Assembly: GCF_016055025.1 (NCBI RefSeq)
Contig: NZ_JAECVW010000003.1
Length of the DNA stretch: 64,000 nt
Source of the DNA: Thermoactinomyces intermedius
GTDB taxonomy: Bacteria; Bacillota; Bacilli; Thermoactinomycetales; Thermoactinomycetaceae
Reading direction: 5' to 3' (one strand)
The translations under genes and the position numbers were made by a program. The notes under the pieces were generated by a model. It searched no databases and was not told where the DNA came from. It saw only the letters and a list, made by a program, of their open reading frames with translations. Positions within the stretch are counted from its first letter, which is position 1. Every line of letters begins with the position of its first letter. Below are positions 16,023 through 24,412 of the stretch, in pieces.

Positions 16023-16049
16023 GAAAAGAAAATCCCCCGAAGGGGGGAT
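16023..16049 (-). terminator. Terminator of the small RNA upstream of lutR
   Basis: On this strand ATCCCCC, loop CTTC, GGGGGAT, then TTTTCTTTT. It lies about 140 nt before lutR and opposite to the SDR gene, so it ends a separate RNA or attenuates the lut leader. Confidence 0.85.
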
Positions 16050-16183
16050 CCCTGCGAGCAGGATGGAACCTGCAATTCCAGCGGGAAAGGCTGGCGTTTT
16101 CATTTAAACTATCGCAGGGCACAGGAAGGATTGGTTACCTTCATCTCCTGCGTGGGGCAGGCGCTTTCATTAAGCGACTGTGT
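16023..16183 (-). ncRNA. Unassigned structured small RNA of about 160 nt
   Basis: A promoter and an intrinsic terminator bracket a dense series of hairpins with no reading frame. Reading 5' to 3' on this strand: CGCTT/AAGCG (16162-16176), CCTGC/GCAGG (16147-16161), CCTTC/GAAGG (16125-16142), then an 8-bp stem CCCTGCGA/TCGCAGGG (16112-16119 with 16050-16057) that encloses a 17-nt single strand and two hairpins, CCAGC/GCTGG (16078-16094) and GCAGG/CCTGC (16058-16073), and finally the terminator. It matches none of the riboswitches, 6S, SRP or tmRNA consensus patterns that I can recall. It may be an independent sRNA or a leader controlling lutRABC. Confidence 0.6.
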
Positions 16184-16189
16184 GAAAAA

Positions 16190-16219
16190 ATTTTATCATG
16201 TGATATGATTTTTTGTAAA
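16190..16219 (-). promoter_or_regulatory. Promoter of the small RNA
   Basis: TTTACA, 18-nt spacer, TAAAAT on the minus strand, with a predicted start near 16183 at the first hairpin. Confidence 0.6.
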
Positions 16220-16247
16220 TATAAAATATTTAAATGGTGAGAGTTGA

Positions 16248-17351
16248 ATGACGAATCCGCATCAACCGGCTCAGAGAGAAAAGAAACCAAAGTGTTACAT
16301 ATGCAAACAACGGATGGATTCCTCCCATCCCCGTTATCCCAAATTGTGTGTGGAATGCGGAAATTTGAACGAACAGAAACGCCTTGCCCGCCATGATTTG
16401 ACTTCTTATGTCGCGTTGGTGACAGGCGGCAGGGTGAAAATCGGGTATCATACGGCATTGCGCCTGTTGCGCGAAGGCGCCCGGGTGATTGTCACCACAC
16501 GGTTTCCTTATGATGCCATCCGGCGATACTTTCAGGAGCCGGATTGGGAAGACTGGAAAGACCGGATTCACGTATACGGGTTGGATTTTCGGCGGATTGA
16601 CCTCGTGGAGGCATTTGCTTTTTCTTTGAACAAGCAATTTCCCTATATTGACATCATTGTCAATAACGCAGCCCAGACGGTCCGGCTTCCGGATGAAGCG
16701 TACCAGGCCCTGTTGCAAAAAGAAAGGGAATGGAAAACGAAATGGTTGGGTTCCGGCGAAGAGCGGGGAAGGGAGTTGCCGGTTTATGCATTTGCGCAAG
16801 GGACGGAACCGGATGATGAGAAAAATCTTCTCCTGCCCGTGGCCAGCCCGTCCCGGCATCCGGCGAATCTTTCTCCATTTGTCAGCAATGCCTGGATTGC
16901 CAAACCGGATCAGATCTCATTGACGGAAATGCTGGAAGTTCAACTGGTGAATGTCACGGCGCCCTTTTTGATCAGCACCCGGTTGAAACCGGCCATGCTG
17001 AGAAGTCCCCATCTGAACCGCTTTATCATCAATGTTTCTTCCAAGGAAGGGATCTTTCGGACCAAACGCAAAGGGCGCTACCATGTCCATACCAATATGG
17101 CCAAGGCTTCGCTGAATATGATGACATTGACGATGGCCAAAGATTACAAGCGGGATCGCATTTTTGTCAACAGTGTTGATCCGGGATGGGTGTCCAATCA
17201 ACTCCCGGCCAAAATCCGGGAACCCATTCCACCTCCGTTGGACTGCGAAGATGCCGCGGCCCGGATTTGTGACCCGGTTTATCTGGGGATGGATGCTAAA
17301 AAACCGCCCAATGGACAGTTTTTCAAAGATTATCGCCCGGTGGACTGGTGA
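16248..17351 (+). CDS. SDR-family protein with N-terminal zinc ribbon and altered active site
   Basis: A 367-residue fusion. Residues about 15-40 form a four-cysteine knuckle (C-x2-C-x15-C-x2-C in CYICKQRMDSS and KLCVECGN). The rest is a short-chain dehydrogenase fold with nucleotide loop TGGRVKIG, NNAAQT, NVSSKEG and C-terminal SVDPGWVSNQLP. The usual Y-x3-K pair is missing: the Lys lies in HTNMAKASLNMMT with Thr at the expected Tyr position. I recall related proteins with the same HTNMAKA motif, so this looks like a family trait and not a mutation. Reductase activity is therefore doubtful and a binding or regulatory role is possible. GGTGAG precedes the ATG. Confidence 0.8.
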   Translation: MTNPHQPAQREKKPKCYICKQRMDSSHPRYPKLCVECGNLNEQKRLARHDLTSYVALVTGGRVKIGYHTALRLLREGARVIVTTRFPYDAIRRYFQEPDWEDWKDRIHVYGLDFRRIDLVEAFAFSLNKQFPYIDIIVNNAAQTVRLPDEAYQALLQKEREWKTKWLGSGEERGRELPVYAFAQGTEPDDEKNLLLPVASPSRHPANLSPFVSNAWIAKPDQISLTEMLEVQLVNVTAPFLISTRLKPAMLRSPHLNRFIINVSSKEGIFRTKRKGRYHVHTNMAKASLNMMTLTMAKDYKRDRIFVNSVDPGWVSNQLPAKIREPIPPPLDCEDAAARICDPVYLGMDAKKPPNGQFFKDYRPVDW

Positions 17352-17436
17352 TTTTCCTCATTCGGGTTTCGCAGAGGGCAGAGGATGGAGATGCCAACCA
17401 ACTGTTTCAATCTTGTGGACAGAAAGGGGATATAAG

Positions 17437-18339
17437 ATGGAAAGAAAAGTGACCATCGGGAAAACCGGTCTCACCGTCCATCCCATTGGTTTGGGGACCA
17501 ATAAGGTCGGCAGCCAGGCGGGAAAAGAAGTGGTCCAAGCAGCCATTGAAAACGGGATCAATTTTTTGGACACCGCTTATCTGTACGGCCCCGAAAGGTC
17601 GGAAGAGCTGATCGGGGAAGTGGTGAAAGAAAGCGGCAAACGGACAAATGTGGTGATTGCCACCAAAATCGGCCCCAAATTTGTGAACAATCAGGTGGTG
17701 GCAGACAACACCCCGTCTTTTTTGAAACAGGAAGCCGAAAAAAGCTTGAAGCGTTTAAAAACCGATTACATCGACATTCTCTATATTCATATGCCGGATC
17801 AGGATACGCCCAAAGAAGAGGCGGTCGGGGCGTTGCAGGAACTGAAGGAAGAAGGGAAGATCCGCGCCATCGGCGTATCCAATTTTTCTCTTGAACAGCT
17901 GAAAGAGGCCAATCAGGACAGATATGTGGATGTGTATCAGGGAGAATACAATCTGTTGAACCGGCAAGCAGAACGTACCCTGTTCCCTTATCTCCGTGAG
18001 CATCAGATTTCCTTTGTTCCGTATTTTCCGCTGGCTTCCGGACTTTTGACCGGAAAATATGATGAAACGTCAACCATTCAGGGATACCGGGCCAATCTGC
18101 CCTATTTTCAAGGAGAAGCCTACCGCGAGAGTCTGGAAAAAGTGGAGAAATTAAAAGCGATGGCCAAATCCAAAGGGGTCAATACAGCCAATTTGGCGTT
18201 GGCCTGGTGTTTGCACCGGAAAGAAGTGGATGCGATCATCCCGGGGGCAAGAAACCCGGAACAGATGCTTTCGAATTTGAAAACCCTGGACGTGACCTTG
18301 ACAGAGGAAGACATCAAGCAATTGGATGCAATCTTTTAA
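17437..18339 (+). CDS. Aldo/keto reductase
   Basis: NADPH-dependent oxidoreductase with TIM-barrel fold, 300 residues. The catalytic tetrad is visible: Asp-Tyr in FLDTAYLYGPERSEELIG, Lys in VVIATKIG and His in DILYIHMPDQDTP. The cofactor-binding C-terminal IPGARNPEQMLSNLKT is also typical. It resembles the YccK/IolS-like branch of Bacillus aldo/keto reductases; the substrate is unknown. The ATG at 17437 is chosen because AGAAAGGGGA lies 6 nt before it; the longer open frame upstream overlaps the SDR gene. It may be cotranscribed with that gene (85-nt gap). Confidence 0.92.
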   Translation: MERKVTIGKTGLTVHPIGLGTNKVGSQAGKEVVQAAIENGINFLDTAYLYGPERSEELIGEVVKESGKRTNVVIATKIGPKFVNNQVVADNTPSFLKQEAEKSLKRLKTDYIDILYIHMPDQDTPKEEAVGALQELKEEGKIRAIGVSNFSLEQLKEANQDRYVDVYQGEYNLLNRQAERTLFPYLREHQISFVPYFPLASGLLTGKYDETSTIQGYRANLPYFQGEAYRESLEKVEKLKAMAKSKGVNTANLALAWCLHRKEVDAIIPGARNPEQMLSNLKTLDVTLTEEDIKQLDAIF

Positions 18340-18356
18340 TTTGGAGTGCCGGTAAG

Positions 18357-18399
18357 TGGCAACCCATCTTTCCATTGTTGAAAGACAGGTTGCCATTTT
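18357..18399 (+). terminator. Terminator after the aldo/keto reductase gene
   Basis: Two-tier hairpin: TGGCAACC/GGTTGCCA outer stem, TCTTTC/GAAAGA inner stem, then TTTTC. It lies about 40-80 bp upstream of a sigma-54 promoter, so the outer inverted repeat could double as an activator site. Confidence 0.75.
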
Positions 18400-18436
18400 C
18401 TTATGGAACCGGGCGGAAAAACTCCATCGCACCGTT

Positions 18437-18452
18437 TGGCACGGATTTTGCA
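18437..18452 (+). promoter_or_regulatory. Sigma-54 (SigL) promoter of the methionine gamma-lyase gene
   Basis: TGGCAC-GGATT-TTGCA: an exact match to the -24/-12 consensus TGGCAC-N5-TTGCA. Transcription would begin near 18463, about 29 nt before the ATG. A sigma-54 activator gene follows the lyase. Confidence 0.85.
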
Positions 18453-18491
18453 ATTGTTTTGCAATGAATGACGGATAAGGGAGGAACCAGG

Positions 18492-19676
18492 ATGGAAAAG
18501 AACAAATGGGGTTTTTCCACCCAAGCGATTCATGCCGGGATACGTCACGGGGAAATGGAAGGATCGTTGGCACCGCCCATTTTTCAAACTTCGACGTTTG
18601 TGTTTCCCTCGGCGGAAACCGGCGGGAACCGTTTTGCCGGACGGGAGGACGGATTTATTTATACCCGGCTGGGCAACCCGACGGTCCGCCTGTTGGAAGA
18701 GAAAGTGGCTGTGTTGGAAAAAGCGGAAACGGCGTTGGCTTTTTCATCCGGGATGGGAGCGGTTGCCTCGGTTTTGTTGGGGATTTTGAAGGCCGGGGAT
18801 CATGTGGTTTGTTCCAAAGGCTTGTACGGATGCACGTACAGTCTGTTTCATTGGTTGCAGGAGCGGTTTCAAATCCGTTTTTCCATGTGTTCCATGATGG
18901 AAGAAGCCGTATTGGAAAAGGCGATTCGTCCCGAAACCCGTTGTTTTTATATTGAAACCCCCATGAATCCCACCCTTGAGCTGGTGAATCTGGAGTTGGT
19001 TTCAACCGTGGCCCGCAGGCACGGAATTGTGACCATTGTGGACAATACCCTGATGTCTCCGTATTTGCAACGTCCGTTGGAATGGGGCTGTGACATTGTG
19101 CTGCACAGCGCCACCAAATATATCGGCGGTCACGGGGATGTGATTGCCGGGATTGCGGCGGGCCCCCGCCATCTGCTGGAAAACGTGAAAAAAACCACCT
19201 TGAAAGATTTGGGGGCGATTTTGTCGCCGATGGACGCCTACCTTTTGATCCGGGGATTGAAAACATTGGAGGTGCGCATGGACCGCCATTGTGAAAACGC
19301 GGGGAAGATCGCACATTTTTTGGCGGAACACCCCAAAGTGAAACAGGTATTTTACCCGGGACTTTCTTCTTTCCCTCAGGTTGAATTGGCAAAAAAACAA
19401 ATGCGAAAGCCCGGCGGAGTCATCAGCTTTGAGATGAAGGGCGGATATGAAGCCGCCGTCCGGTTGCTGAATCATGTTTCGCTCTGTCAATTAGCCGTCA
19501 GTCTGGGGGAAACGGATACACTGATCCAGCATCCGGCTTCGATGACCCATGCGGTGGTTCCGCGGGAGGAGCGGCTGAAAATGGGCATTTCCGACGGCAT
19601 GATCCGCCTGTCCGCGGGGATTGAAAACGCAGAGGACATTTTGGCTGATCTCGAAGAAGCGCTTTCATTTGTGTGA
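18492..19676 (+). CDS. Methionine gamma-lyase (PLP-dependent)
   Basis: Breaks L-methionine into methanethiol, 2-oxobutyrate and ammonia. It belongs to the Cys/Met-metabolism PLP family, 394 residues: phosphate-binding YTRLGNPT (Tyr57, Arg59), PLP Lys209 in SATKYIGGHGDVIAG. Two points favour methionine gamma-lyase over cystathionine enzymes: Cys114 in GLYGCTYS, the position of the specific cysteine of Pseudomonas MGL, and GGHGDV rather than N-G-H-S-D-V. O-acetylhomoserine sulfhydrylase or cystathionine gamma-lyase remain alternatives. AAGGGAGGAACCAGG precedes the ATG at 18492. Expression should need sigma-54 and the activator encoded 60 bases downstream. Confidence 0.85.
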   Translation: MEKNKWGFSTQAIHAGIRHGEMEGSLAPPIFQTSTFVFPSAETGGNRFAGREDGFIYTRLGNPTVRLLEEKVAVLEKAETALAFSSGMGAVASVLLGILKAGDHVVCSKGLYGCTYSLFHWLQERFQIRFSMCSMMEEAVLEKAIRPETRCFYIETPMNPTLELVNLELVSTVARRHGIVTIVDNTLMSPYLQRPLEWGCDIVLHSATKYIGGHGDVIAGIAAGPRHLLENVKKTTLKDLGAILSPMDAYLLIRGLKTLEVRMDRHCENAGKIAHFLAEHPKVKQVFYPGLSSFPQVELAKKQMRKPGGVISFEMKGGYEAAVRLLNHVSLCQLAVSLGETDTLIQHPASMTHAVVPREERLKMGISDGMIRLSAGIENAEDILADLEEALSFV

Positions 19677-19736
19677 TCGATCTTCCTCTTTCCTTCCGCT
19701 AAGATAAAAGTAAGAGGGACGGGAAGGAGGAAACGA

Positions 19737-21299
19737 ATGAAAACGATCGCCCTCTGCATTAAAACCATTGACCGGGTGGGCATGACGCATGAGGTGATTT
19801 CCTGTCTGTTGGCCGATCATGTCGACATTGAGCGGATGGAGGTGGAATCGGGAAGCATTCATCTGAAAATCCGGTCGGTTCCTTCCGGGGTGTTTAAAAA
19901 GTTGACGGAACGGATCAGGCAAATCCCCGGGGTGAAGGAATTGGAACCGGTTCAAATTCTTCCGTCCGAGATGCGTGAAGGACAAATGAACACCATTTTG
20001 GAAACGGTTTCTGAAGGAATGATCCTAGTGGACGCCCGGTTGAAAATTCAGGCGATGAACCGGGCGACGGCCGAAATTCTGCGCCTTTTTCCGGGAGATT
20101 GGGAAGAAGAGGATCTTCCCGGACTTTGGGGAACGGACCCGGAATGTTTACGGACATATTTGCAGTCGGGGAAAGAGCAGATGAATGTCCCGGTGACCAT
20201 CTGCCGAGGTCCGGACATGATTCAAGTACTGGCCAGTTTTATTCCGGTCCGTTCCGGCGGAAAACGGCAGTCCGGCTTGGTGATCGTCATTCGCGACATG
20301 AATCAGGTCCGCCAATTGCTGCGGTCTGTCAACCGGAAGGGAATGGTTCAGTTTCAGGACATTATCCATCAAAGCGAAACGATGAAAAGATGCGTGGAAA
20401 CGGCCAAAAAGGTGGCGCAAATGGAAGCGACCGTTTTGTTACAGGGGGAAAGCGGAACGGGAAAAGAATTGTTTGCGCGGGCCATTCATTTTGAAAGCCG
20501 GCGGGCAAACGGCCCTTTTATTTCCATCAATTGTGCCGCCGTTCCGGAGTCGTTAATGGAAAGCGAATGGTTCGGCTATGAGGAGGGAGCGTTCACCGGA
20601 GCGGGGAAAGGCGGAAAAAAAGGATTGATGGAATTGGCGCAGGACGGGACGCTGTTTTTGGATGAAATCGGTGAGCTTCCGCTCAATCTGCAAGCCAAAT
20701 TATTGAGGGTTTTGGAAGAGAGGGCATTGAGGCGGGTCGGCGGAAACCGGTGGATTCCTCTTCGCGTGCGGATCATTGCCGCCACCAACCGGGATTTGGC
20801 GGATCTGGTGCGCCGGGGCCGGTTCCGCAAAGACTTGTATTACCGCCTCCATGTGATTCCGGTCACCATTCCCCCGTTAAGGGAACGCAGAGAAGACATC
20901 CCGCTTCTGGCAACTCATTTTCTCCGGAAATTTTGCGCCCGGTCCCGCCGTCCGCTTCTTTCCCTTTCCTCCCAGTCTCTCCTTCGCCTGCAGGCACACT
21001 CCTGGCCCGGGAATGTCCGGGAACTGCAAAATGTGATGGAGCGGAGCGTTTATCTTTGCCCGGAAGGAGAAACCGAATTAAAAGAAGTTTATCTGAGCGA
21101 TGTGTTGGATACGGATTTCGCTTTTCCCCGGCGCAGTTTGAAAGAACATCTCGCACAGTATGAAAAGGAACTGGTGCAGGCCGGGATCCGGCGGTTCAAA
21201 AGCATACGGAAAACCGCCCGCCATCTGGGGGTGAGCCATACCACCGTTTTGAACAAGATGAAGAAGTATGGAATTTCCAAAAAAGACATTTTTTGTTGA
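19737..21299 (+). CDS. Sigma-54-dependent activator with ACT, PAS, AAA+ and Fis-type HTH domains (TyrR-like)
   Basis: Enhancer-binding protein of 520 residues. In order: an N-terminal ACT domain (about 1-75), which in TyrR binds amino acids; a PAS domain (about 85-190); a sigma-54 interaction AAA+ domain with Walker A GESGTGKE (237-244), GAFTGA loop (284-289), Walker B TLFLDEIGEL and arginine-finger region; and a C-terminal TyrR-type helix-turn-helix (LGVSHTTVLNKMKKYGI). The full GAFTGA loop means that it can contact sigma-54. The sigma-54 promoter of the preceding lyase gene is the obvious target, and an amino acid, perhaps methionine, the likely signal; that is inference. GGAAGGAGG precedes the ATG. 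Confidence 0.9.
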   Translation: MKTIALCIKTIDRVGMTHEVISCLLADHVDIERMEVESGSIHLKIRSVPSGVFKKLTERIRQIPGVKELEPVQILPSEMREGQMNTILETVSEGMILVDARLKIQAMNRATAEILRLFPGDWEEEDLPGLWGTDPECLRTYLQSGKEQMNVPVTICRGPDMIQVLASFIPVRSGGKRQSGLVIVIRDMNQVRQLLRSVNRKGMVQFQDIIHQSETMKRCVETAKKVAQMEATVLLQGESGTGKELFARAIHFESRRANGPFISINCAAVPESLMESEWFGYEEGAFTGAGKGGKKGLMELAQDGTLFLDEIGELPLNLQAKLLRVLEERALRRVGGNRWIPLRVRIIAATNRDLADLVRRGRFRKDLYYRLHVIPVTIPPLRERREDIPLLATHFLRKFCARSRRPLLSLSSQSLLRLQAHSWPGNVRELQNVMERSVYLCPEGETELKEVYLSDVLDTDFAFPRRSLKEHLAQYEKELVQAGIRRFKSIRKTARHLGVSHTTVLNKMKKYGISKKDIFC

Positions 21300-21408
21300 A
21301 ATCAGGGATGGATTGGTTACATCTTTCATACATTGTTCAATGCAACAGGAAAAAAAGCTGTTAAAATAACGTTGTCGCTGAAAACACTGTTAGAAAGGGA
21401 AACGACAG

Positions 21409-22482
21409 ATGAATAAAACCATTTTGTTTACAGGTGGCGGAACCGCCGGCCACGTCATGGTCAACTTGGCACTGATTCCTAAATTTTTGGAAGATGGCTG
21501 GAAAGTGATTTATATCGGTTCCAAAGACGGAATAGAAAAACAATTGGTTGCCGAACTGAACGATGTGGAATATTACAGTGTTTCAACCGGAAAACTGCGC
21601 CGTTACTTCGATTGGAACAACTTTAAAGATCCTTTTAAAGTCCTGAAAGGGGTTTTTGAAGCATACCGGTTGATTCGCCGCCATAAACCGAGTTTGATCT
21701 TCTCCAAGGGAGGATTCGTGTCGGTTCCGGTGGTGCTGGGAGGATGGTTGAACCGGGTGCCTGCCATCATTCACGAATCGGACATGACGCCCGGTCTGGC
21801 CAACAAGATTGCCACTCCGTTTGCCACAAAAGTTTGCACCACGTTTCCGGAAACGGCCAAACATTTCTCCAAAGAGAAAGGAAAATATGTCGGCGCCATC
21901 ATCCGGGAAGAATTGAAACACGGGGATCCCGCACGGGGAAGGGAATTGTGCGGATTCACCAGAGAAAAGCCGGTGATCCTGGTTATGGGCGGAAGCTTGG
22001 GATCACGCATTATAAACGAAGTGGTCCGCAACAACCTGGATACGCTTTTAAAGCGGTTTCAAATCGTTCATCTTTGCGGGAAAGGGCAAGTGGATGAGTC
22101 GATTCAAAAACCCGGCTATTGCCAGTTTGAGTATTTGTCCGGCGAGTTGCCCCATGTCTTGAACATGGCCGATTTTGTCGTCTCACGTGCCGGATCCAAC
22201 GCCATTTTTGAATTCTTGTCGCTGAAAAAACCGATGCTTTTGATCCCGTTATCCAGAGCTGCCAGCCGCGGGGACCAAATCCTGAATGCGCGTTCTTTTG
22301 AAAAAATGGGCTATGCGGAAGTTTTGATGGAAGAAGATTTGACCGATGAAAGTTTCCTGCAACATCTGGAGCATCTCGTGGAAAATCAGGAAGCCTACCG
22401 CGAGAAAATGAGTCAAAATTCTCCCGAGCAAAACATGCAAGAAGTGATCCAATTAATCAAATTGACTGCCAAACCGATGTGA
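21409..22482 (+). CDS. murG: MurG-type UDP-GlcNAc transferase, stand-alone copy
   Basis: Adds N-acetylglucosamine to lipid I, forming lipid II, at the inner face of the membrane. The 357-residue GT-B protein has the N-terminal GGGTAGHV loop, FSKGGFVSVPVVLG, HESDMTPGLANK (most MurGs have HEQN here), and the C-terminal GGSLGS and VSRAGSNAIFE sugar-nucleotide sites. It is not inside a mur/fts cluster but alone between terminators. In Bacillus species with two copies, the stand-alone one is called MurG2, and this sequence fits that type better than the canonical enzyme. Whether a second murG exists cannot be seen here. Confidence 0.85.
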   Translation: MNKTILFTGGGTAGHVMVNLALIPKFLEDGWKVIYIGSKDGIEKQLVAELNDVEYYSVSTGKLRRYFDWNNFKDPFKVLKGVFEAYRLIRRHKPSLIFSKGGFVSVPVVLGGWLNRVPAIIHESDMTPGLANKIATPFATKVCTTFPETAKHFSKEKGKYVGAIIREELKHGDPARGRELCGFTREKPVILVMGGSLGSRIINEVVRNNLDTLLKRFQIVHLCGKGQVDESIQKPGYCQFEYLSGELPHVLNMADFVVSRAGSNAIFEFLSLKKPMLLIPLSRAASRGDQILNARSFEKMGYAEVLMEEDLTDESFLQHLEHLVENQEAYREKMSQNSPEQNMQEVIQLIKLTAKPM

Positions 22483-22485
22483 TAA

Positions 22486-22530
22486 GAAAAGGTCTCGTTC
22501 CCGTTGTCACCGGAGGGAAGAGACCTTTTC
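22486..22530. terminator. Bidirectional terminator between murG and fruA
   Basis: GAAAAGGTCTC/GAGACCTTTTC (11 bp) with an inner TTCCC/GGGAA stem; A and T runs on opposite sides serve both converging genes. Confidence 0.88.
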
Positions 22531-22534
22531 AAGT

Positions 22535-24397
22535 TTAACGGATGTTCTTTTTGAAGAAGCCGATCAGGATGGCCGTGACGAGCGAACCGGCCAGGATGGC
22601 GAGAAGATACAAAAGCGGTTGGTTGACCAAAGGAATGACAAAAATTCCGCCATGCGGAGCCGGCAAGGTGATGCCGAACATCATGGTGACGGCACCGGCC
22701 ACGGCTGATCCCACAATGCAGGAAGTCAGGACCCGCAGGGGATCGGCAGCGGCAAACGGAATCGCCCCTTCGGTGATGAAGGAAGCGCCCATCACGTAAT
22801 TGGTCAACCCGGATTTGCGTTCCTCGTCGGTGAACTTGTTTTTGAAGAAAGTGGTTGCCAACGCAATGCCGAGCGGCGGAACCATTCCCCCGGCCATGAC
22901 GGCGGCGTGGGGGGCGAGGTTGCCGGCTTCGATGGCAGCGATGCCGAAGGTGAAAGCGGCTTTGTTTACCGGGCCGCCCATGTCGACTGCCATCATGCCG
23001 CCCAGGATCAATCCGAGGATGACGGCATTGGCGCCGCTCATCCCGTTCAGCCAGTCTGTCAGCCATTGGTTCAGTGCGGCGACGGGGGTATTGATCACCG
23101 TCACCATCAACACCCCGGTGATCAGGATGCCGAAAACCGGGTAAAGCAACACTGGTTTAATTCCTTCCAAACTGTCCGGCAAAACGGAAAAAGCTTTTTT
23201 CAACAAAAGGACAACATAACCGGCAAGAAAACCGGCAATCAGTCCGCCCAAAAACCCGGCTCCCGCGCTGGCGGCCAAATAGCCTCCGACCACCCCGGGG
23301 GCAAATCCGGGACGGTCCGCCAGACTGCTGGCGATAAATCCGGCCAAAATCGGAACCAGGAAATGAAACGCTCCTTCGTCCCCTCCGATTTTCATCAACA
23401 GTTCTGCCACAGGGCCTTTGGCATCAATGCCTCCAAAAACAAAAGACAACGCAATGAAGATGCCGCCGCCCACCACAAAAGGCAGCATATTGCTGACCCC
23501 GTTCATTAAATGCTTGTAAAAACCGAAGGAAGAAGGCGCTTTCTTTTCTGCACCTTTTGCCTCTTGATGTCCCTGATAGACCGGGGCGTCCTGTTGCAAG
23601 GCACGCCGGATGAGGGTTTCGGCCTTGTGAATGCCGTCGGCCACCGGAACCTGAATCACGTGTTTGCCATGGAAGCGATCCATTTCCACTTGCTTGTCCG
23701 CGGCGACGATGATGGCCGTGGCCCGTTTGATTTCGCTTTCGGTCAAACGGTTTTTCACTCCGGTTGAACCGTTGGTTTCCACCTTGAGGGAAACGCCCAT
23801 TTCTTTCGCTTTGGCGGACAAGGCATCGGCTGCCATGTAGGTGTGGGCGATGCCGGTGGGGCAAGCAGTGACTGCCAGGATCAAAGCTTCTTCGTCACCG
23901 GATTCTTTTTCATTTTCCTTTTCTTCTGTATCCTCCTGCCTTTCCGCTTCCTGGAGGCGGACGATGTCCAGCAGATCTTCTTCGGTTTCGGCCTCGAGCA
24001 AGCGTTTTCGAAAATCATCATTCATCAGCAACGTGGACAAGCGGGACAATGTTTCCAAATGGGTCTCGTTGGCTCCTTCCGGAGCGGCAATCATGAAGAA
24101 CAAACGGGCCGGTTTGCCGTCCAATGATTCATAGTCGATCCCGGAACGACTGCGGCCAAAACCAATCGCCGGTGTCCGGACCGCTTTGGTTTTGGCATGG
24201 GGAATCGCGATTCCCTCGCCGATGCCGGTGGATCCTTGCGATTCCCGTTCGAGGATGGCTTCTTTAAACAGATTCCGGTCGGACAAAACCCCGGCTTGGT
24301 CCAGCTTGTCCACCAGCTCGTCAATCACGGCGGATTTGGTGGTTGCGCCGAGTTCCATCACAATCGTTTCTTTGGTTAACAAATCAGTGATCTTCAT
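22535..24397 (-). CDS. fruA: Fructose PTS permease, EIIABC
   Basis: Imports fructose and phosphorylates it to fructose 1-phosphate using phosphate from HPr. Domains in order: EIIA with phospho-His67 in AIPHAKT; an acidic linker (about 150-170); EIIB with phospho-Cys179 in ACPTGIAHTY; EIIC from about residue 290 with roughly ten helices, including GGIDAKGPVAELL and VGVTGGQ-like fructose-family loops. The 620-residue length fits the single-chain FruA of Bacillales. It follows fruK by 15 nt in the fruR-fruK-fruA operon. General PTS proteins EI and HPr are encoded about 17 kb downstream. Confidence 0.95.
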   Translation of the reverse strand: MKITDLLTKETIVMELGATTKSAVIDELVDKLDQAGVLSDRNLFKEAILERESQGSTGIGEGIAIPHAKTKAVRTPAIGFGRSRSGIDYESLDGKPARLFFMIAAPEGANETHLETLSRLSTLLMNDDFRKRLLEAETEEDLLDIVRLQEAERQEDTEEKENEKESGDEEALILAVTACPTGIAHTYMAADALSAKAKEMGVSLKVETNGSTGVKNRLTESEIKRATAIIVAADKQVEMDRFHGKHVIQVPVADGIHKAETLIRRALQQDAPVYQGHQEAKGAEKKAPSSFGFYKHLMNGVSNMLPFVVGGGIFIALSFVFGGIDAKGPVAELLMKIGGDEGAFHFLVPILAGFIASSLADRPGFAPGVVGGYLAASAGAGFLGGLIAGFLAGYVVLLLKKAFSVLPDSLEGIKPVLLYPVFGILITGVLMVTVINTPVAALNQWLTDWLNGMSGANAVILGLILGGMMAVDMGGPVNKAAFTFGIAAIEAGNLAPHAAVMAGGMVPPLGIALATTFFKNKFTDEERKSGLTNYVMGASFITEGAIPFAAADPLRVLTSCIVGSAVAGAVTMMFGITLPAPHGGIFVIPLVNQPLLYLLAILAGSLVTAILIGFFKKNIR

Positions 24398-24412
24398 TGG
24401 GTTTGCACCTCC

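Noticed and set aside
16058..16073. T-box-like GGATGGAACC in the lutR upstream region
   Set aside because: The T-box core AGGGTGGnACCGCG does not match well, there is no specifier hairpin, the supposed downstream terminator is on the wrong side, and the RNA's own signals are on the opposite strand.
17164..17436. N-terminal extension of the aldo/keto reductase
   Set aside because: It overlaps the SDR gene; the family N-terminus begins exactly at the ATG with a good ribosome-binding site.
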